A DNA stretch of 64,000 nt from Longilinea arvoryzae (GCF_001050235.1 NZ_DF967972.1:2303855-2367854), one strand, 5' to 3'. Positions 8,782 through 18,525 are shown, counted from the first letter of the stretch. Translations and numbers: made by a program. The notes: generated by a model not told the origin, from the sequence alone.

Positions 8782-9884
8782 CAAGCATTCCCTTCCTGCG
8801 GGTTTGCCCCCGCCAGGTCGCGAACCAGGGCTGCAAGCCGTTGGCTTGCTTCCGGCCGGGCCAGCGATCTCATCGCAGCGCGCATGGCATTCAAGTTTTC
8901 AACGTCGTCCAGCAGTTCGCTCAGGACAGGCACCAGTTGCTTCGGTAGATCCTCATCTTTGATCATTTTGGCTGCGCCTTTATCCACCAGGTAGGCTGCG
9001 TTGACTTTCTGATAGCGCCAGGCGTAAGGGTAGGGGACCAGGACAGCCGGCAGCCCAAACAGCGGATATTCTCCCAGGGTGGAGGCACCGGCCCGGGAAA
9101 CGACGATATCTGCGCTCGCCAGAGCGGATCCCATATCGTGCAGGTAGGAATACGCATGATAACGTCCGGCGAGTTCCGGGCTCAGGCCAGCCTGGAAAGC
9201 CTGAATTTCAGGCCAATCCAGATTGCCGGTCAGGTGCAGCACCTGAGCCATTTTGAGCAGGTCGTTCAAGTTGGCTGTCACGGCGCGGTTGATGGAGCGC
9301 GCGCCCTTGCTGCCGCCGGTCACCAGCACGACGGGTTGGTCGAGGTTCAAATTCAGGCTGCGGCGGGCTTCATCGCGATCGTAGCGGGTCAACTCGGGGC
9401 GGGTCGGATAACCGCTGACCTCGAGGTGTTTGCGCCCGGGGAAGAAAGCCCGCGAATCGGGGGCGGTGACGGCCACAATACTGGCGTAGCGGGCCAGGAA
9501 TTTGAGCGCCATCCCGGGTTCGATATCCGGCGTGTAGAGCAGGGACGGAATACTGCGTCCGGCGACGGCCATCGGCGCGGCCACATACCCCCCGGTGAAG
9601 AGCAGGACATCTGGTTTGAACTGGCGCAGGATCCGCCGCGAAGCCGCGACACCCCGGACCAGTTTGGCGATGTTGCCGGGAAGGGAACGCAAACCGACGC
9701 CGTGAACCCCGGCAGCGGGGATCGCGGTGTACGGTACGCCCTGGCGTTTTACGAGTTCAGCTTCCATTCCTCCCTCACCGCCGACCCAGAGCACCGTCAC
9801 TTCTTCATTCCCGAGGGATTGCAGAACGGCGAGCGCCGGATACACTCCGCCGCCCGTTCCGCCTGCGCAGATCAACAACCGCAC
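8781..9884 (-). CDS. murG: MurG, lipid II-forming GlcNAc transferase
   Basis: 367 aa GT28-type glycosyltransferase acting at the inner membrane face on lipid I. The N-terminus VRLLICAGGTGGGVYPALAV holds the G-loop. VLVTGGSKGARSINRAV lies in the C-terminal domain, with SRAGASTLGE near 270. A GTG at 9884 is chosen: GGGAGG stands upstream and the family N-terminus begins there. This makes an 80-bp overlap with ftsW, long but consistent with both protein ends. Confidence 0.94.
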   Translation of the reverse strand: MRLLICAGGTGGGVYPALAVLQSLGNEEVTVLWVGGEGGMEAELVKRQGVPYTAIPAAGVHGVGLRSLPGNIAKLVRGVAASRRILRQFKPDVLLFTGGYVAAPMAVAGRSIPSLLYTPDIEPGMALKFLARYASIVAVTAPDSRAFFPGRKHLEVSGYPTRPELTRYDRDEARRSLNLNLDQPVVLVTGGSKGARSINRAVTANLNDLLKMAQVLHLTGNLDWPEIQAFQAGLSPELAGRYHAYSYLHDMGSALASADIVVSRAGASTLGEYPLFGLPAVLVPYPYAWRYQKVNAAYLVDKGAAKMIKDEDLPKQLVPVLSELLDDVENLNAMRAAMRSLARPEASQRLAALVRDLAGANPQEGNA

Positions 9885-11058
9885 TGAATGGCCTCCCTTG
9901 TTCCGGGGTGGATGTCCGGTTGGAAACCCGGGCAACACTCATGATCAAACCAATTGCAGCCAGACACGTGATCAAACTGGAACCGCCTGCGCTGATAAAG
10001 GGCAGCGCGTTTCCGGCGAATGGAAGCAAGTTGACCATCACACCCATGTTGATGGTCGCCTCCAAAACGATCCACAGCGTGCAGCCGGCGGCCAGCAATT
10101 TACCCAGCAAATCCGGGGCATGCGAGGCGATCTTCAGCCCGCGCCAGAGCACGACCATGTACAGAAGAATGATACCGGCTGCGCCGATCAGGCCGGTTTC
10201 TTCAGCGATGACGGCAAAGATGCTGTCGGTGTGGGCAACCGGCAGGCCGGTGAACTTGGTCGCACCCCGTCCGATCCCCACCCCGAAGACGCCGCCGCGC
10301 ACGACCGATTCGAGCGAGCGCTGCACGTGGTATGAGGCTTCGACAGGATCCCGCAGACCGGCCAGATAGGGCTCCAGGCGGGCTTTACCGGTGGGCATGA
10401 CCGTCACCAGCAACCAACCCAGCAAACCGGCGACAATGACGATGATCAGAACCTGTTTCCAATCCACGCCGGCCAGGAAGAACATCAATCCGCCCATGAT
10501 GAGGATGGTCAGCACGGCGCTCAGATCGGGCTGGGCCAGGATGATGCCGCCCGTGATACCCAGAATGGCAGCCATGGGCAGCAGGCCGAAAGTGATATTG
10601 TTGATCATTTCGCGCTTGGAATACAACCAGAACGCCAGATAAACGATGATGGCCAGCTTCGCCATTTCGGATGGCTGCACCGAGCCGCCAAAAAGTGCGC
10701 GGCGGGCGTTGAGCCGGGTCTCGCCGGTGACCAGAACCAGTACCAGCATGATCAGCGTGACCAGCATCATCGGAACCATCAACCTGCGCCAGCGGTGATA
10801 ATCGACCAGGCTCAGTCCGACCATGGCGGCCGAACCGACGATGGCCCACCGCAGTTGATTGGTGAAGAAGTAGGCCGGGTTGTCGCCAAGTTCAAGGGAA
10901 GCGCCCCAACTGGCCGAATAGACCATTAACAGGCCAAAGGCCATCAATGAGGCGACGGCCAGCAGTAGCGGGACATCCAGCCTCAGGTGCAGTGACTTGA
11001 CGGCCCGGTTCTGCCGCACGCTATTGGCATTCGAATTTACGGCAGTTGGTTCACCCAT
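9805..11058 (-). CDS. ftsW: FtsW, SEDS peptidoglycan glycosyltransferase
   Basis: 417 aa polytopic SEDS protein that polymerises lipid II at the septum together with FtsI. About ten membrane segments are visible from DVPLLLAVASLMAFGLLMVYSAS onward. The family region LPVAHTDSIFAVIAEETGLIGA and the late FISAGGSSLITCL match FtsW/RodA signatures. The C-terminal tail is arginine-rich and overlaps murG by 80 bp. The ATG at 11058 is preferred over an upstream GTG that sits too close to GGGGAG. Confidence 0.94.
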   Translation of the reverse strand: MGEPTAVNSNANSVRQNRAVKSLHLRLDVPLLLAVASLMAFGLLMVYSASWGASLELGDNPAYFFTNQLRWAIVGSAAMVGLSLVDYHRWRRLMVPMMLVTLIMLVLVLVTGETRLNARRALFGGSVQPSEMAKLAIIVYLAFWLYSKREMINNITFGLLPMAAILGITGGIILAQPDLSAVLTILIMGGLMFFLAGVDWKQVLIIVIVAGLLGWLLVTVMPTGKARLEPYLAGLRDPVEASYHVQRSLESVVRGGVFGVGIGRGATKFTGLPVAHTDSIFAVIAEETGLIGAAGIILLYMVVLWRGLKIASHAPDLLGKLLAAGCTLWIVLEATINMGVMVNLLPFAGNALPFISAGGSSLITCLAAIGLIMSVARVSNRTSTPEQGRPFSAVVDLRRRNGRRSVSGARRSAIPRE

Positions 11059-12419
11059 TCTCGGAAGCACTCCCCACGCTCTTCGAAATCTTTGAACTGA
11101 TCGTAACTGGTGCCTCCCGGCGACAATAACACCACGTCCCCGGGTTGAGCAACCTGTGCCGCCGCTTGAACGGCTTCATGCAGGTCACCACAGACTTCCA
11201 TGCTGTACGGCCGGCGACCCAGTTCCAGCGGGCCGATCGCATTTTGAATCTTCGCGGCTGCCTCGCCGAAGAGAATGACATGGTCGACGCGTTGGTGAAT
11301 GAGCGTAGCCAGATCATCCCACGGCAGCTTCTTGTCGCGACCGCCGAGCAGAACGACCAGCGGTTCGCTGAACGAATGAATGGCGGCGCTGGTGCGTTCG
11401 GGGGCGGTGGCGATGGAGTCGTTGTACCATTTGCTGCTCCGCCAGGTGCGCACGAATTCCAGGCGGTGCGGGACTCCGCCAAAACCTTCGACACCGCTGC
11501 GCATGGCCTGAACGGGAAAGCCAGCCGCGTGGGCGATGGCGCAGGCTGCCAGAACGTTGTAGAGGTTGTGCGTGCCGCGCAGCAGGATGGAGCTTTGCGG
11601 CATGATTGAGATGTCCTTTTGGCCGTCATATACCCACAGGTGCTCGTCCTGGCAGAAGGTGCCCGCCTGGTGAAGGTCCGGATGCTGCAGGCTGAATGTG
11701 ACCAGGCGGCCGGCGACCTGAGAGCGCAGATTCCACGATCCGGAGTCCGCCGGGTTAAGAATGGCCACATCTTCGCTGCCCTGAAAATGAATGAGGCGGG
11801 CCTTGGCAGCGGCATAAGCTTCGAGGGTGCCGTGACGGTCGAGATGGTTGGGGGTGATGTTGAGGATGGCGCCGATATGCGGTGAGGTCGTCATCTGCTC
11901 GAGCTGGAAACTGGAAATCTCGAGAATTACGACATCATCCGCCTTGATCTCTTCGAGGTGATCGACCAGCGGCAGGCCGATGTTACCGCCGATCCAGGCT
12001 TTGCGCGGCGCCTTGATCGCGGCCTGAGCCATGCGACCGACCAGCGTGGTGGTGGTTGTCTTACCAGCCGAACCGGTGATGCCGATGACCGGGCAGGGGA
12101 CCGCGTCCATGAAGATTTGGGTATCGTTCGTGATGGGCAGGCCGCGCCGCTGGGCTTCCTGTACAATCGGCAGGGTCAGCGGAATACCGCCCGAGACGCA
12201 CACCAGGTCAGTCTGATCCAACAGGCGTAGAGGATGCTCGCCCAGCACCCATTCGATGGGCAGAGCCGCGTTGGCCTGGCGCACGGCGGCCAGTTGGTCG
12301 GGGCTGCGTTGGTCGTTCAAAGTCACCAGCGCGCGCTGGCGCACCAGATAACGCGCCAATGCCAGCCCCTGCCGGGCTGCACCAAGAATGAGTACGCGTT
12401 TACCGATCCAGTTTGCCAT
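11037..12419 (-). CDS. murD: UDP-N-acetylmuramoylalanine--D-glutamate ligase MurD
   Basis: 460 aa Mur ligase. VLILGAARQGLALARYL forms the N-terminal dinucleotide fold, GITGSAGKTTTTTLVG the ATP loop, NITPNHLDRHGTLEAY the central-domain motif, and [17 protein letters not shown] plus LLGGRDKKLPW the C-terminal domain. These match MurD rather than MurE. With murE missing from the cluster, it is the only ligase between MurC and MurF here. It begins 2 bp after the mraY stop. Confidence 0.94.
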   Translation of the reverse strand: MANWIGKRVLILGAARQGLALARYLVRQRALVTLNDQRSPDQLAAVRQANAALPIEWVLGEHPLRLLDQTDLVCVSGGIPLTLPIVQEAQRRGLPITNDTQIFMDAVPCPVIGITGSAGKTTTTTLVGRMAQAAIKAPRKAWIGGNIGLPLVDHLEEIKADDVVILEISSFQLEQMTTSPHIGAILNITPNHLDRHGTLEAYAAAKARLIHFQGSEDVAILNPADSGSWNLRSQVAGRLVTFSLQHPDLHQAGTFCQDEHLWVYDGQKDISIMPQSSILLRGTHNLYNVLAACAIAHAAGFPVQAMRSGVEGFGGVPHRLEFVRTWRSSKWYNDSIATAPERTSAAIHSFSEPLVVLLGGRDKKLPWDDLATLIHQRVDHVILFGEAAAKIQNAIGPLELGRRPYSMEVCGDLHEAVQAAAQVAQPGDVVLLSPGGTSYDQFKDFEERGECFREWVNQLP

Positions 12420-12421
12420 CG

Positions 12422-13414
12422 TTACACCACCGCAAACGCCACGCCGAGCATGGCAGCCAGAAGACCGACCAGCCAGAATCGCTGGACCACCTGCGTTTCA
12501 CTCCATCCGAGCAATTCGAAATGATGATGGATCGGCGCCATTTTGAACAACCGTTTACCCTTGGTCAGCTTGAAATAGCCGACCTGTAGGATATCCGAGA
12601 GTGCTTCGCTGACCGGAATGATGGCCACAATGGGCAGCAGCAGCCATTGACCGGTCATCAGGGCAACCACCGCCAGGGTGGCGCCCAATGCGAGCGACCC
12701 CATATCGCCCATGAAGAGCTGGGCGGGATGCACATTGAACCAGAGGAAACCGAACAACGCGCCCACCAGTGTGAAACAGAACCGGCCCAGGAAGACATAA
12801 CCCTGCAGCAGGGCGATCAGGCCGTAAGCGGCGAAGGCGGTGGCGCTGATCAGGCCGGCCAGACCGTCCAGACCATCGGTAAGGTTGACCGCGTTGGACA
12901 TGCCGACGATGAGGAAGACCGCGATCGGGATGTACATATTTCCGAGCGGAATTTCTTCGACCGTGCCGGGCCAGTAGAGTTCGGGGACATCCAGCACGTA
13001 CTTCAACCCGAAGGCAATGACGATCGCCAGCACCAGTTGAAGGAGGAATTTGGTGCGCGCGCGCATGCCCAATCCACGGCGCGGACCGCGAATGCCTTCC
13101 CAGTCATCGATCGCGCCCAGGAGAGCATAAGCCACCATCACCAGCAAGGGCAGCAGAATGGAACGGCCTATGACTTTCAGTCCCAACAGGGTCGCGGCGT
13201 TCAATAACAGGGTCAGCATGATCACGGGCAGCAGGAACATGATGCCGCCCATGGTGGGGGTACCCATCTTGACTGCGTGCGAATCGGGGCCTTCAACCCG
13301 AATGAGCTTGCCGATCTTGAAGTGGCGCAGGATGCGCAGCAGCGGGCCGCCCCAGATCACCGTAAACATAAAACTGAAACCGGCCAATGCGAGGGCCAGG
13401 GATGTATTGCTCAT
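12422..13414 (-). CDS. mraY: MraY, phospho-MurNAc-pentapeptide transferase
   Basis: 330 aa integral membrane enzyme forming lipid I from UDP-MurNAc-pentapeptide and undecaprenyl phosphate. It has about ten transmembrane segments. The conserved loops are present: KMGTPTMGGIMFLLP near the N-terminus, NAVNLTDGLDGLAG in the middle with the catalytic aspartates, and APIHHHFELLGWSETQVV near the end. It overlaps murF by 4 bp. Confidence 0.97.
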   Translation of the reverse strand: MSNTSLALALAGFSFMFTVIWGGPLLRILRHFKIGKLIRVEGPDSHAVKMGTPTMGGIMFLLPVIMLTLLLNAATLLGLKVIGRSILLPLLVMVAYALLGAIDDWEGIRGPRRGLGMRARTKFLLQLVLAIVIAFGLKYVLDVPELYWPGTVEEIPLGNMYIPIAVFLIVGMSNAVNLTDGLDGLAGLISATAFAAYGLIALLQGYVFLGRFCFTLVGALFGFLWFNVHPAQLFMGDMGSLALGATLAVVALMTGQWLLLPIVAIIPVSEALSDILQVGYFKLTKGKRLFKMAPIHHHFELLGWSETQVVQRFWLVGLLAAMLGVAFAVV

Positions 13415-14829
13415 GATTCCGCCTCCAGGGAAGAGACGATGCGGTCCATGCGCACTCCATGTGACCCCTTGATCAAAACCACATCATCCGAATTCAAAAT
13501 TCCTTTCAATAGTTCCGTCGCCTGATTTACATCGTTCACGGCAGTGATCGCATCGGCCGGCATGCCGGCCTGGCGCGCCGCCTCGGCAATGAGCTTTCCC
13601 AAACGCCCGACTGTGACCAGGCGATTGGCGACTTCCGCCGCGCGCACCCCGACCATCTCGTGCCCTTCCTGTTCGTAAGGACCCAGTTCGAGCATATCGC
13701 CCAGCACGGCCACCTTGTTGCCTTCGATTTCCGTCAACAGGTTGAGCGCCGCCAACGTCGATTCAGGCGATGCGTTATAGGTGTCGTCGATGATCAGGGC
13801 GCCACTCGTGGCGCGGACCGTCGCCAGGCGTAACTGGGTCAGGCTACGCTGCAGGCCGTCGATCACTTCCTGCCAGGATAGCCCTTCCACCAATCCCACC
13901 GCAGTGGCGCGCAGCACGGTTTGCACCGAATGCTGGCCGATCAGCGGAACGTGCAGGTGGAGGGTCTCATTGCGAACGTGAAGCTGGAAGCGAATGCCCT
14001 GCAGACCCAGGCCTTCGATATCACTGGCCCACAAATGGCTGCGAGCGTCCAGACCATAATAGAAGATGCGCGCCTGTGTGCGGCCGGCCATGCCGCGCAC
14101 CCAGGGATCGTCGTAATTCAAAATGGCAACGCCTTCCGGAGCCGGCGGCAGAGCTTCGACCAGTTCACCTTTGCCTCGGGCAATGGCTTCCTGAGAACCG
14201 GCGCGCTCGGCATGCACGGTGCCGATGTTGGTGACTACGCCGACCTGCGGCCGGGCCAGTTTGCACAGAAACTCGATTTCACCGGGTACATAGAAACCCA
14301 TTTCGAGCACAGCCCGCTGCGTGCCTTCGCTGAGTTGCAGCAGGGTCAGCGGCAGGCCGATTTCATTGTTCATGTTGCCGGGGTTCTTGATGGTGCGATA
14401 GCGTTGGCCGAGGACCTGGGCAACCAGTTCCTTGGTGGTGGATTTCCCCACACTGCCGGTGACGCCGATCACGCGCACAGCCAGGCGCTGGCGCCAGAAA
14501 CCGGCAATCGTTTGCAGCGCAGCCAGGCTGTCATTGACCCACAGGCAGAAGGGCGGTTGGGGAATCGCGAGTGGCTCTGGCAGTTGGCCGGAGCGTAAAT
14601 CGAGCACCGGGAACTGCGCAGTAAGGTCGCGCTGCACCAGGGCAATGTGGGCGCCGCGCTCGAAAGCGCTGGCGACGAAATCGTGCCCGTCGACGTGTTC
14701 GCCTGGCAGCGCCACGAACATGGCGCCGGGGATCACCTGTCGTGAATCAACCGCAGCCTCGCTGATAATCAGGGAGGCTTCCGGTCGATTGCCCGTCAGG
14801 GCTTCCAATACATCTGCCAGCCGTAACAC
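13411..14829 (-). CDS. murF: UDP-MurNAc-tripeptide--D-Ala-D-Ala ligase MurF
   Basis: 472 aa Mur ligase adding D-Ala-D-Ala. The N-terminal domain has DSRQVIPGAMFVALPG; the ATP loop is GVTGSVGKSTTKELV; then NNEIGLPLTLL, VVTNIGTVHAERAGS and IIDDTYNASPESTLAAL, which are typical of MurF. The start is GTG. It follows ftsI by 12 bp. In most bacteria murE stands here between ftsI and murF, and that gene is lacking. Confidence 0.95.
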   Translation of the reverse strand: MLRLADVLEALTGNRPEASLIISEAAVDSRQVIPGAMFVALPGEHVDGHDFVASAFERGAHIALVQRDLTAQFPVLDLRSGQLPEPLAIPQPPFCLWVNDSLAALQTIAGFWRQRLAVRVIGVTGSVGKSTTKELVAQVLGQRYRTIKNPGNMNNEIGLPLTLLQLSEGTQRAVLEMGFYVPGEIEFLCKLARPQVGVVTNIGTVHAERAGSQEAIARGKGELVEALPPAPEGVAILNYDDPWVRGMAGRTQARIFYYGLDARSHLWASDIEGLGLQGIRFQLHVRNETLHLHVPLIGQHSVQTVLRATAVGLVEGLSWQEVIDGLQRSLTQLRLATVRATSGALIIDDTYNASPESTLAALNLLTEIEGNKVAVLGDMLELGPYEQEGHEMVGVRAAEVANRLVTVGRLGKLIAEAARQAGMPADAITAVNDVNQATELLKGILNSDDVVLIKGSHGVRMDRIVSSLEAES

Positions 14830-14841
14830 GCTCTATTTACC

Positions 14842-16623
14842 TCATTGCCCGTTCAACTGATGCCGGATGTCGTCCGGTGGGAGTTTCATCAACGCGACCA
14901 GCTCTTTGACAATATCGCTGAATACCGGGGCAGCCACTGTCGAGCCCCAGATATCGCTGGTCGGTTTTTCAAGCCAGACATAAACCAGGAACTTGGGATC
15001 GTCCGTAGGTCCCCAACCGACAAAGGAGGTATTGGTGATACCCGTTAAATATCCGGTACTGGTTGGAATTTCCGCCGTGCCTGTCTTTCCGGCGATTTTA
15101 TATCCAGGAACCAATGCCACCGAGGATTCCGATTCAAGAGAGACGGACAGCATATCGGTAAGGGTCTTGGCTGTCTGGGCCGTAATGGGCGAACCTACCG
15201 CTACTGGTGGTGTATTATACTGCTTCCCATCCTGAATGTAGGCTTTGAGAACATGCGGGGCATACATGATGCCCTGGTTGTTGGCAACGCTGGAAATGGC
15301 CATCGCCAGTTGAAGCGGGGTGACCGCAACGCCTTGCCCGAATGAATTGGTGGCCAGGTTGACCTCGTACCAGTCCTTATCGCCGGGCAGGGTCAACGGC
15401 CAGAATTGTTCGCCGGCCAGGTCGACGTTCGTGCGGCGACCGATGCCAAAGGCCTGCATGTAATTGTAGAATTTCGTCGGTCCCATCTGGGTGGCAACCC
15501 AGGAAAGGCAGACGTTCAGGGAGTGCTGCATACAACCGGTCATGTCCTGCGGTCCCCAGGCGCCGCGGTCCCAGTTGTAAATGTAATACCCACCGACCAG
15601 GATCGAACCGGTATCCAGGAAAGAGGTCTCCGGGGTGACGGTGCCGCTATCGAGAGCGCTGGCCATGGTGAGCACTTTAAAGACCGAACCCGGTTCGTAC
15701 GGCCGGCTGATGGCGCGGTCGAAGAGCGTACCGTCGGAATAGATATCGCTGTAGGTCCAGTAGTCATTCAGGTCCATGCGCGGCGTCGACGTCATGGCCA
15801 GAATTTCACCGTTGGTCGGGTCGAGAATGAGGGCAGTGCCGGATTCTGCGCCGGAGTCCTGCACAGCCTTGTCCATGACGCGTTCCAACATGGCCTGGAT
15901 TTCGCGGTCGATGGTCAACACCAGACTGGAACCTGGCGGGACATCCGGAACGTCCTCGATGAGAGCCGGATCGCGCGGAATGCTGATCGTGACCGGATTG
16001 CCGGCCAGCAAATCGTTGTATTTTTCTTCCACGCCGTAAAAACCGGTGGCGGATTCGCGATCTTTGTAGTTATAGAAGCCGAGAATGTTGGAGGCCAGTG
16101 ATTTTTCTGGATAGGACCGCTGCAGGTGACCCGTCCAGTGCAGACCGCGCAGGCTCTGCACTTCCTGGCCCTTTCGAACCTTGGCCCGGTCGGTCTCGTA
16201 CTGGTCGTAAAGCTTTTCCAGCTCGTTGACTTTTTCAGCCGAGACGAAATCGGTCACGATCACATAGGATTGCTTGCCCTCGATATATTCCAGGCTGGCC
16301 TTTCCCAGGACATCTCCATAATCGAGTCCCAGAACGGTCGAAAGGACGGTCGCCAGCGTTTCCGGATTCTCGACCTCATTGAGGGCGATGCCGATTTCGT
16401 AAACGTCCTTGTTCCCGGCCAGCAGGTGTCCCCAGCGGTCATAGATATTGCCGCGTTCGGGATAGATGGTGCGCGAAATGGTGCCGTATTGCTTCTCGAT
16501 CGATGCGCTCATTTTTTGAGCGTTGACGTTGGTCTGAATGCGAACCATTTGAAATAAAATCAAAGCGCCCACCAGGGCGAAGAAGATACCGATGAGTCGC
16601 AGACGGGTGAAATATTTAAGCAT
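14842..16623 (-). CDS. ftsI: FtsI-type penicillin-binding protein (class B transpeptidase)
   Basis: 593 aa septal transpeptidase. One N-terminal membrane anchor (about 10-27) is followed by a pedestal domain. The penicillin-binding domain has SVFK as the SxxK active site (within EPGSVFKVL), SLN as SxN (QHSLNVCLSW) and GKTGTAE as the KTG motif. There is no PASTA extension. The ATG at 16623 has GGGAGGG upstream and comes 1 bp after the ftsL stop. Confidence 0.95.
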   Translation of the reverse strand: MLKYFTRLRLIGIFFALVGALILFQMVRIQTNVNAQKMSASIEKQYGTISRTIYPERGNIYDRWGHLLAGNKDVYEIGIALNEVENPETLATVLSTVLGLDYGDVLGKASLEYIEGKQSYVIVTDFVSAEKVNELEKLYDQYETDRAKVRKGQEVQSLRGLHWTGHLQRSYPEKSLASNILGFYNYKDRESATGFYGVEEKYNDLLAGNPVTISIPRDPALIEDVPDVPPGSSLVLTIDREIQAMLERVMDKAVQDSGAESGTALILDPTNGEILAMTSTPRMDLNDYWTYSDIYSDGTLFDRAISRPYEPGSVFKVLTMASALDSGTVTPETSFLDTGSILVGGYYIYNWDRGAWGPQDMTGCMQHSLNVCLSWVATQMGPTKFYNYMQAFGIGRRTNVDLAGEQFWPLTLPGDKDWYEVNLATNSFGQGVAVTPLQLAMAISSVANNQGIMYAPHVLKAYIQDGKQYNTPPVAVGSPITAQTAKTLTDMLSVSLESESSVALVPGYKIAGKTGTAEIPTSTGYLTGITNTSFVGWGPTDDPKFLVYVWLEKPTSDIWGSTVAAPVFSDIVKELVALMKLPPDDIRHQLNGQ

Positions 16624-16624
16624 A

Positions 16625-17089
16625 TCAGTACCCTCCCGCGGATGCGCCTGACAGCACACCCTGGAAGAACCATTCCCATAAGGATTGCCGGTAGGATTGC
16701 TTGATGATGGGGGATGGGAGGGAATTGGAGGAAGGCGGCGGGGCGATCATGGCCGGTTGGCGGCCTTCGTAACCCGGGATCACCATATAGATGGCCGTGC
16801 TCATATCCGGAAGCTCGAATCCCATCTCGGTAGCCCGCTGCGTCATCACGCCCGCCGAGGTGATTTCAGCCAGCGCGGCGCGGCGGTCGGCAATCAGGCG
16901 GTCGAGCGATTCGCGCTGCCGTTCCAGGCTTTGAATTTCGAGTCCGGCCGTGGCCGTTTGAGCGCTGATGAAGAGATAAACACCGGCGATCAACACCACC
17001 CCTACCAATGCAGCCAGAAAGCCGCCGATCCGTTGGATCTGGAGGCGCCATGGGGCTTGTTGGTATGCCTGCGTGAACAGGTGGGTCAT
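16625..17089 (-). CDS. ftsL: FtsL-like division protein
   Basis: 154 aa with one transmembrane segment (about 24-44, FLAALVGVVLIAGVYLFIS) followed by a coiled coil (EIQSLERQRESLDRLIADRRAALAEI) and the TQRATEMGF stretch typical of FtsL/DivIC proteins. A Pro/Ser-rich tail extends beyond the usual length. The family has little sequence conservation; topology and location between rsmH and ftsI carry the call. Confidence 0.8.
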   Translation of the reverse strand: MTHLFTQAYQQAPWRLQIQRIGGFLAALVGVVLIAGVYLFISAQTATAGLEIQSLERQRESLDRLIADRRAALAEITSAGVMTQRATEMGFELPDMSTAIYMVIPGYEGRQPAMIAPPPSSNSLPSPIIKQSYRQSLWEWFFQGVLSGASAGGY

Positions 17090-17141
17090 TCTTTGTTGCT
17101 CCTGAAGGAAATCGGTTTGATTTCCGGTATTTATGCAAATC

Positions 17142-18089
17142 TCATGCCAGAGGCAGCTTTTCGACGATGCGAAGTTTGGCGCTGCGAGCCCGGGGATTGC
17201 GGCTGGCCTCCTCTGCGGTCGCTTCGATCGGATGCCGGTTGACCTCGACCAGACTGGCCTTGTGGCCGCAGGTACAAACCGGTTGATCGGGCGGGCAGAT
17301 GCAATCGCGGCTTTCGAGCCGGAAATACTGCTTTACGATGCGGTCTTCCAGCGAGTGGAAGGAAATCACAGCCAGCCGTCCGCCGGGCGCCAGGGATTGG
17401 ACAGCCTGGGGAAGAAATTCCTCGAGGGCGTCGAGTTCGTGATTGACAGCGATGCGCAGCGCCTGAAAGGTGCGCGTGGCGGGGTGGATGCGCCCGCGCC
17501 GACCGCCGGAAGCCCGCAGGATTACCTCTGCCAGTTGGGCCGTGGTGTGCAGCGGCCGGGCCTGAACAATGGCACGGGCGATGCGGCGGGATGCCCTCTC
17601 CTCACCATAGCGATAGATCAGATCCGCCAGTTCAGTTTCAGGAAGCGTATTGATTAGGTCAGCGGCTGAGGTGGGTTGATCCGGCGAGAAGCGCATATCC
17701 AACGGCCCATCCGCCAGGAATGAAAAACCGCGTTCGGGGGTATCGATTTGCATCGACGAGACTCCCAGGTCGATGACGATCCCATCCACCGCATTCCAAC
17801 CCAGATCCGCCAGTTGGCGCTGCAGGGTGGTGTATGAGACCTGACGGAGGGTAACTCTGGATTCAAAAGCAGAAAGGCGCCGAGAAGCTATCTCAAGCGC
17901 CTGCGGATCGAGGTCCAGCCCCAACAAGAGTCCTTCCGGACTGCTGTCTTGAAGGATGCCCAAGGCGTGTCCCCCTGCTCCGACGGTCGCATCCACATAC
18001 CTGCCCGGACTATGTGGGCGTAAAGCATGTATAATTTCTTGGTAAAGTACGGGGAGGTGCGGGGTATTGTCGTTCCTTTCGGCGCACAT
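17142..18089 (-). CDS. rsmH: 16S rRNA (cytosine-N4) methyltransferase RsmH
   Basis: 315 aa SAM-dependent enzyme modifying C1402 of 16S rRNA. The N-terminus HLPVLYQEII precedes the SAM motif VDATVGAGGHA. GIVIDLGVSSMQID, RGFSF and LDMRF are diagnostic, as is the later HSLEDRIVKQYF. The C-terminal part carries a CICPPDQPVCTCG cysteine cluster seen in many RsmH proteins. It follows mraZ by 7 bp and is probably co-transcribed. Confidence 0.96.
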   Translation of the reverse strand: MCAERNDNTPHLPVLYQEIIHALRPHSPGRYVDATVGAGGHALGILQDSSPEGLLLGLDLDPQALEIASRRLSAFESRVTLRQVSYTTLQRQLADLGWNAVDGIVIDLGVSSMQIDTPERGFSFLADGPLDMRFSPDQPTSAADLINTLPETELADLIYRYGEERASRRIARAIVQARPLHTTAQLAEVILRASGGRRGRIHPATRTFQALRIAVNHELDALEEFLPQAVQSLAPGGRLAVISFHSLEDRIVKQYFRLESRDCICPPDQPVCTCGHKASLVEVNRHPIEATAEEASRNPRARSAKLRIVEKLPLA

Positions 18090-18096
18090 AGGGCAC

Positions 18097-18525
18097 CTAG
18101 AGGGTGAGCGCCGAGAAGCGTTGTTCGTTGGCCTCGGCGTTGGTCATGCTCTCACTCTGATGATTCCAGAGTGAAGGCGACCAGATTTCGAAGTAGTTGA
18201 GCACGCCGACGAGGACAGCTTCGGTTTCCAGTTGGACCGCTTCACGCAGGGATTGCGGAATCAATATGCGCCCGGCCTTGTCGATTTCAACGCGTTCTGC
18301 ATTGGAGAAGATCAGGCGCATCAACTGGCGAGAGGTCGGATCGGTGAGGCTCAATTTTGCCGACCGCTCGGCGATTTCATTGAAGTAGGAGGTGGTCAAT
18401 ACCATCAGGTTGTGGTCGAACCCCAGGGTGATATAGGCGCCTTCCGAGATCAATTCACGGTAGCGAGCCGGAATGGTCAGGCGGCCTTTTTCATCCAGGT
18501 TGTGATGGTACGTGTTTAGGAACAT
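18097..18525 (-). CDS. mraZ: Transcriptional regulator MraZ
   Basis: 142 aa with two AbrB-like SpoVT repeats: DEKGRLTIPARYREL near residue 11 and DKAGRILIPQSLREA near 81. MraZ binds repeats upstream of its own gene to control the dcw operon. The ATG at 18525 (MFLNTYHHNLDEKG) matches the family start, and AGAGGA lies upstream. Four direct repeats of the known operator type stand in the promoter region. It is the first gene of the cluster. Confidence 0.96.
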   Translation of the reverse strand: MFLNTYHHNLDEKGRLTIPARYRELISEGAYITLGFDHNLMVLTTSYFNEIAERSAKLSLTDPTSRQLMRLIFSNAERVEIDKAGRILIPQSLREAVQLETEAVLVGVLNYFEIWSPSLWNHQSESMTNAEANEQRFSALTL

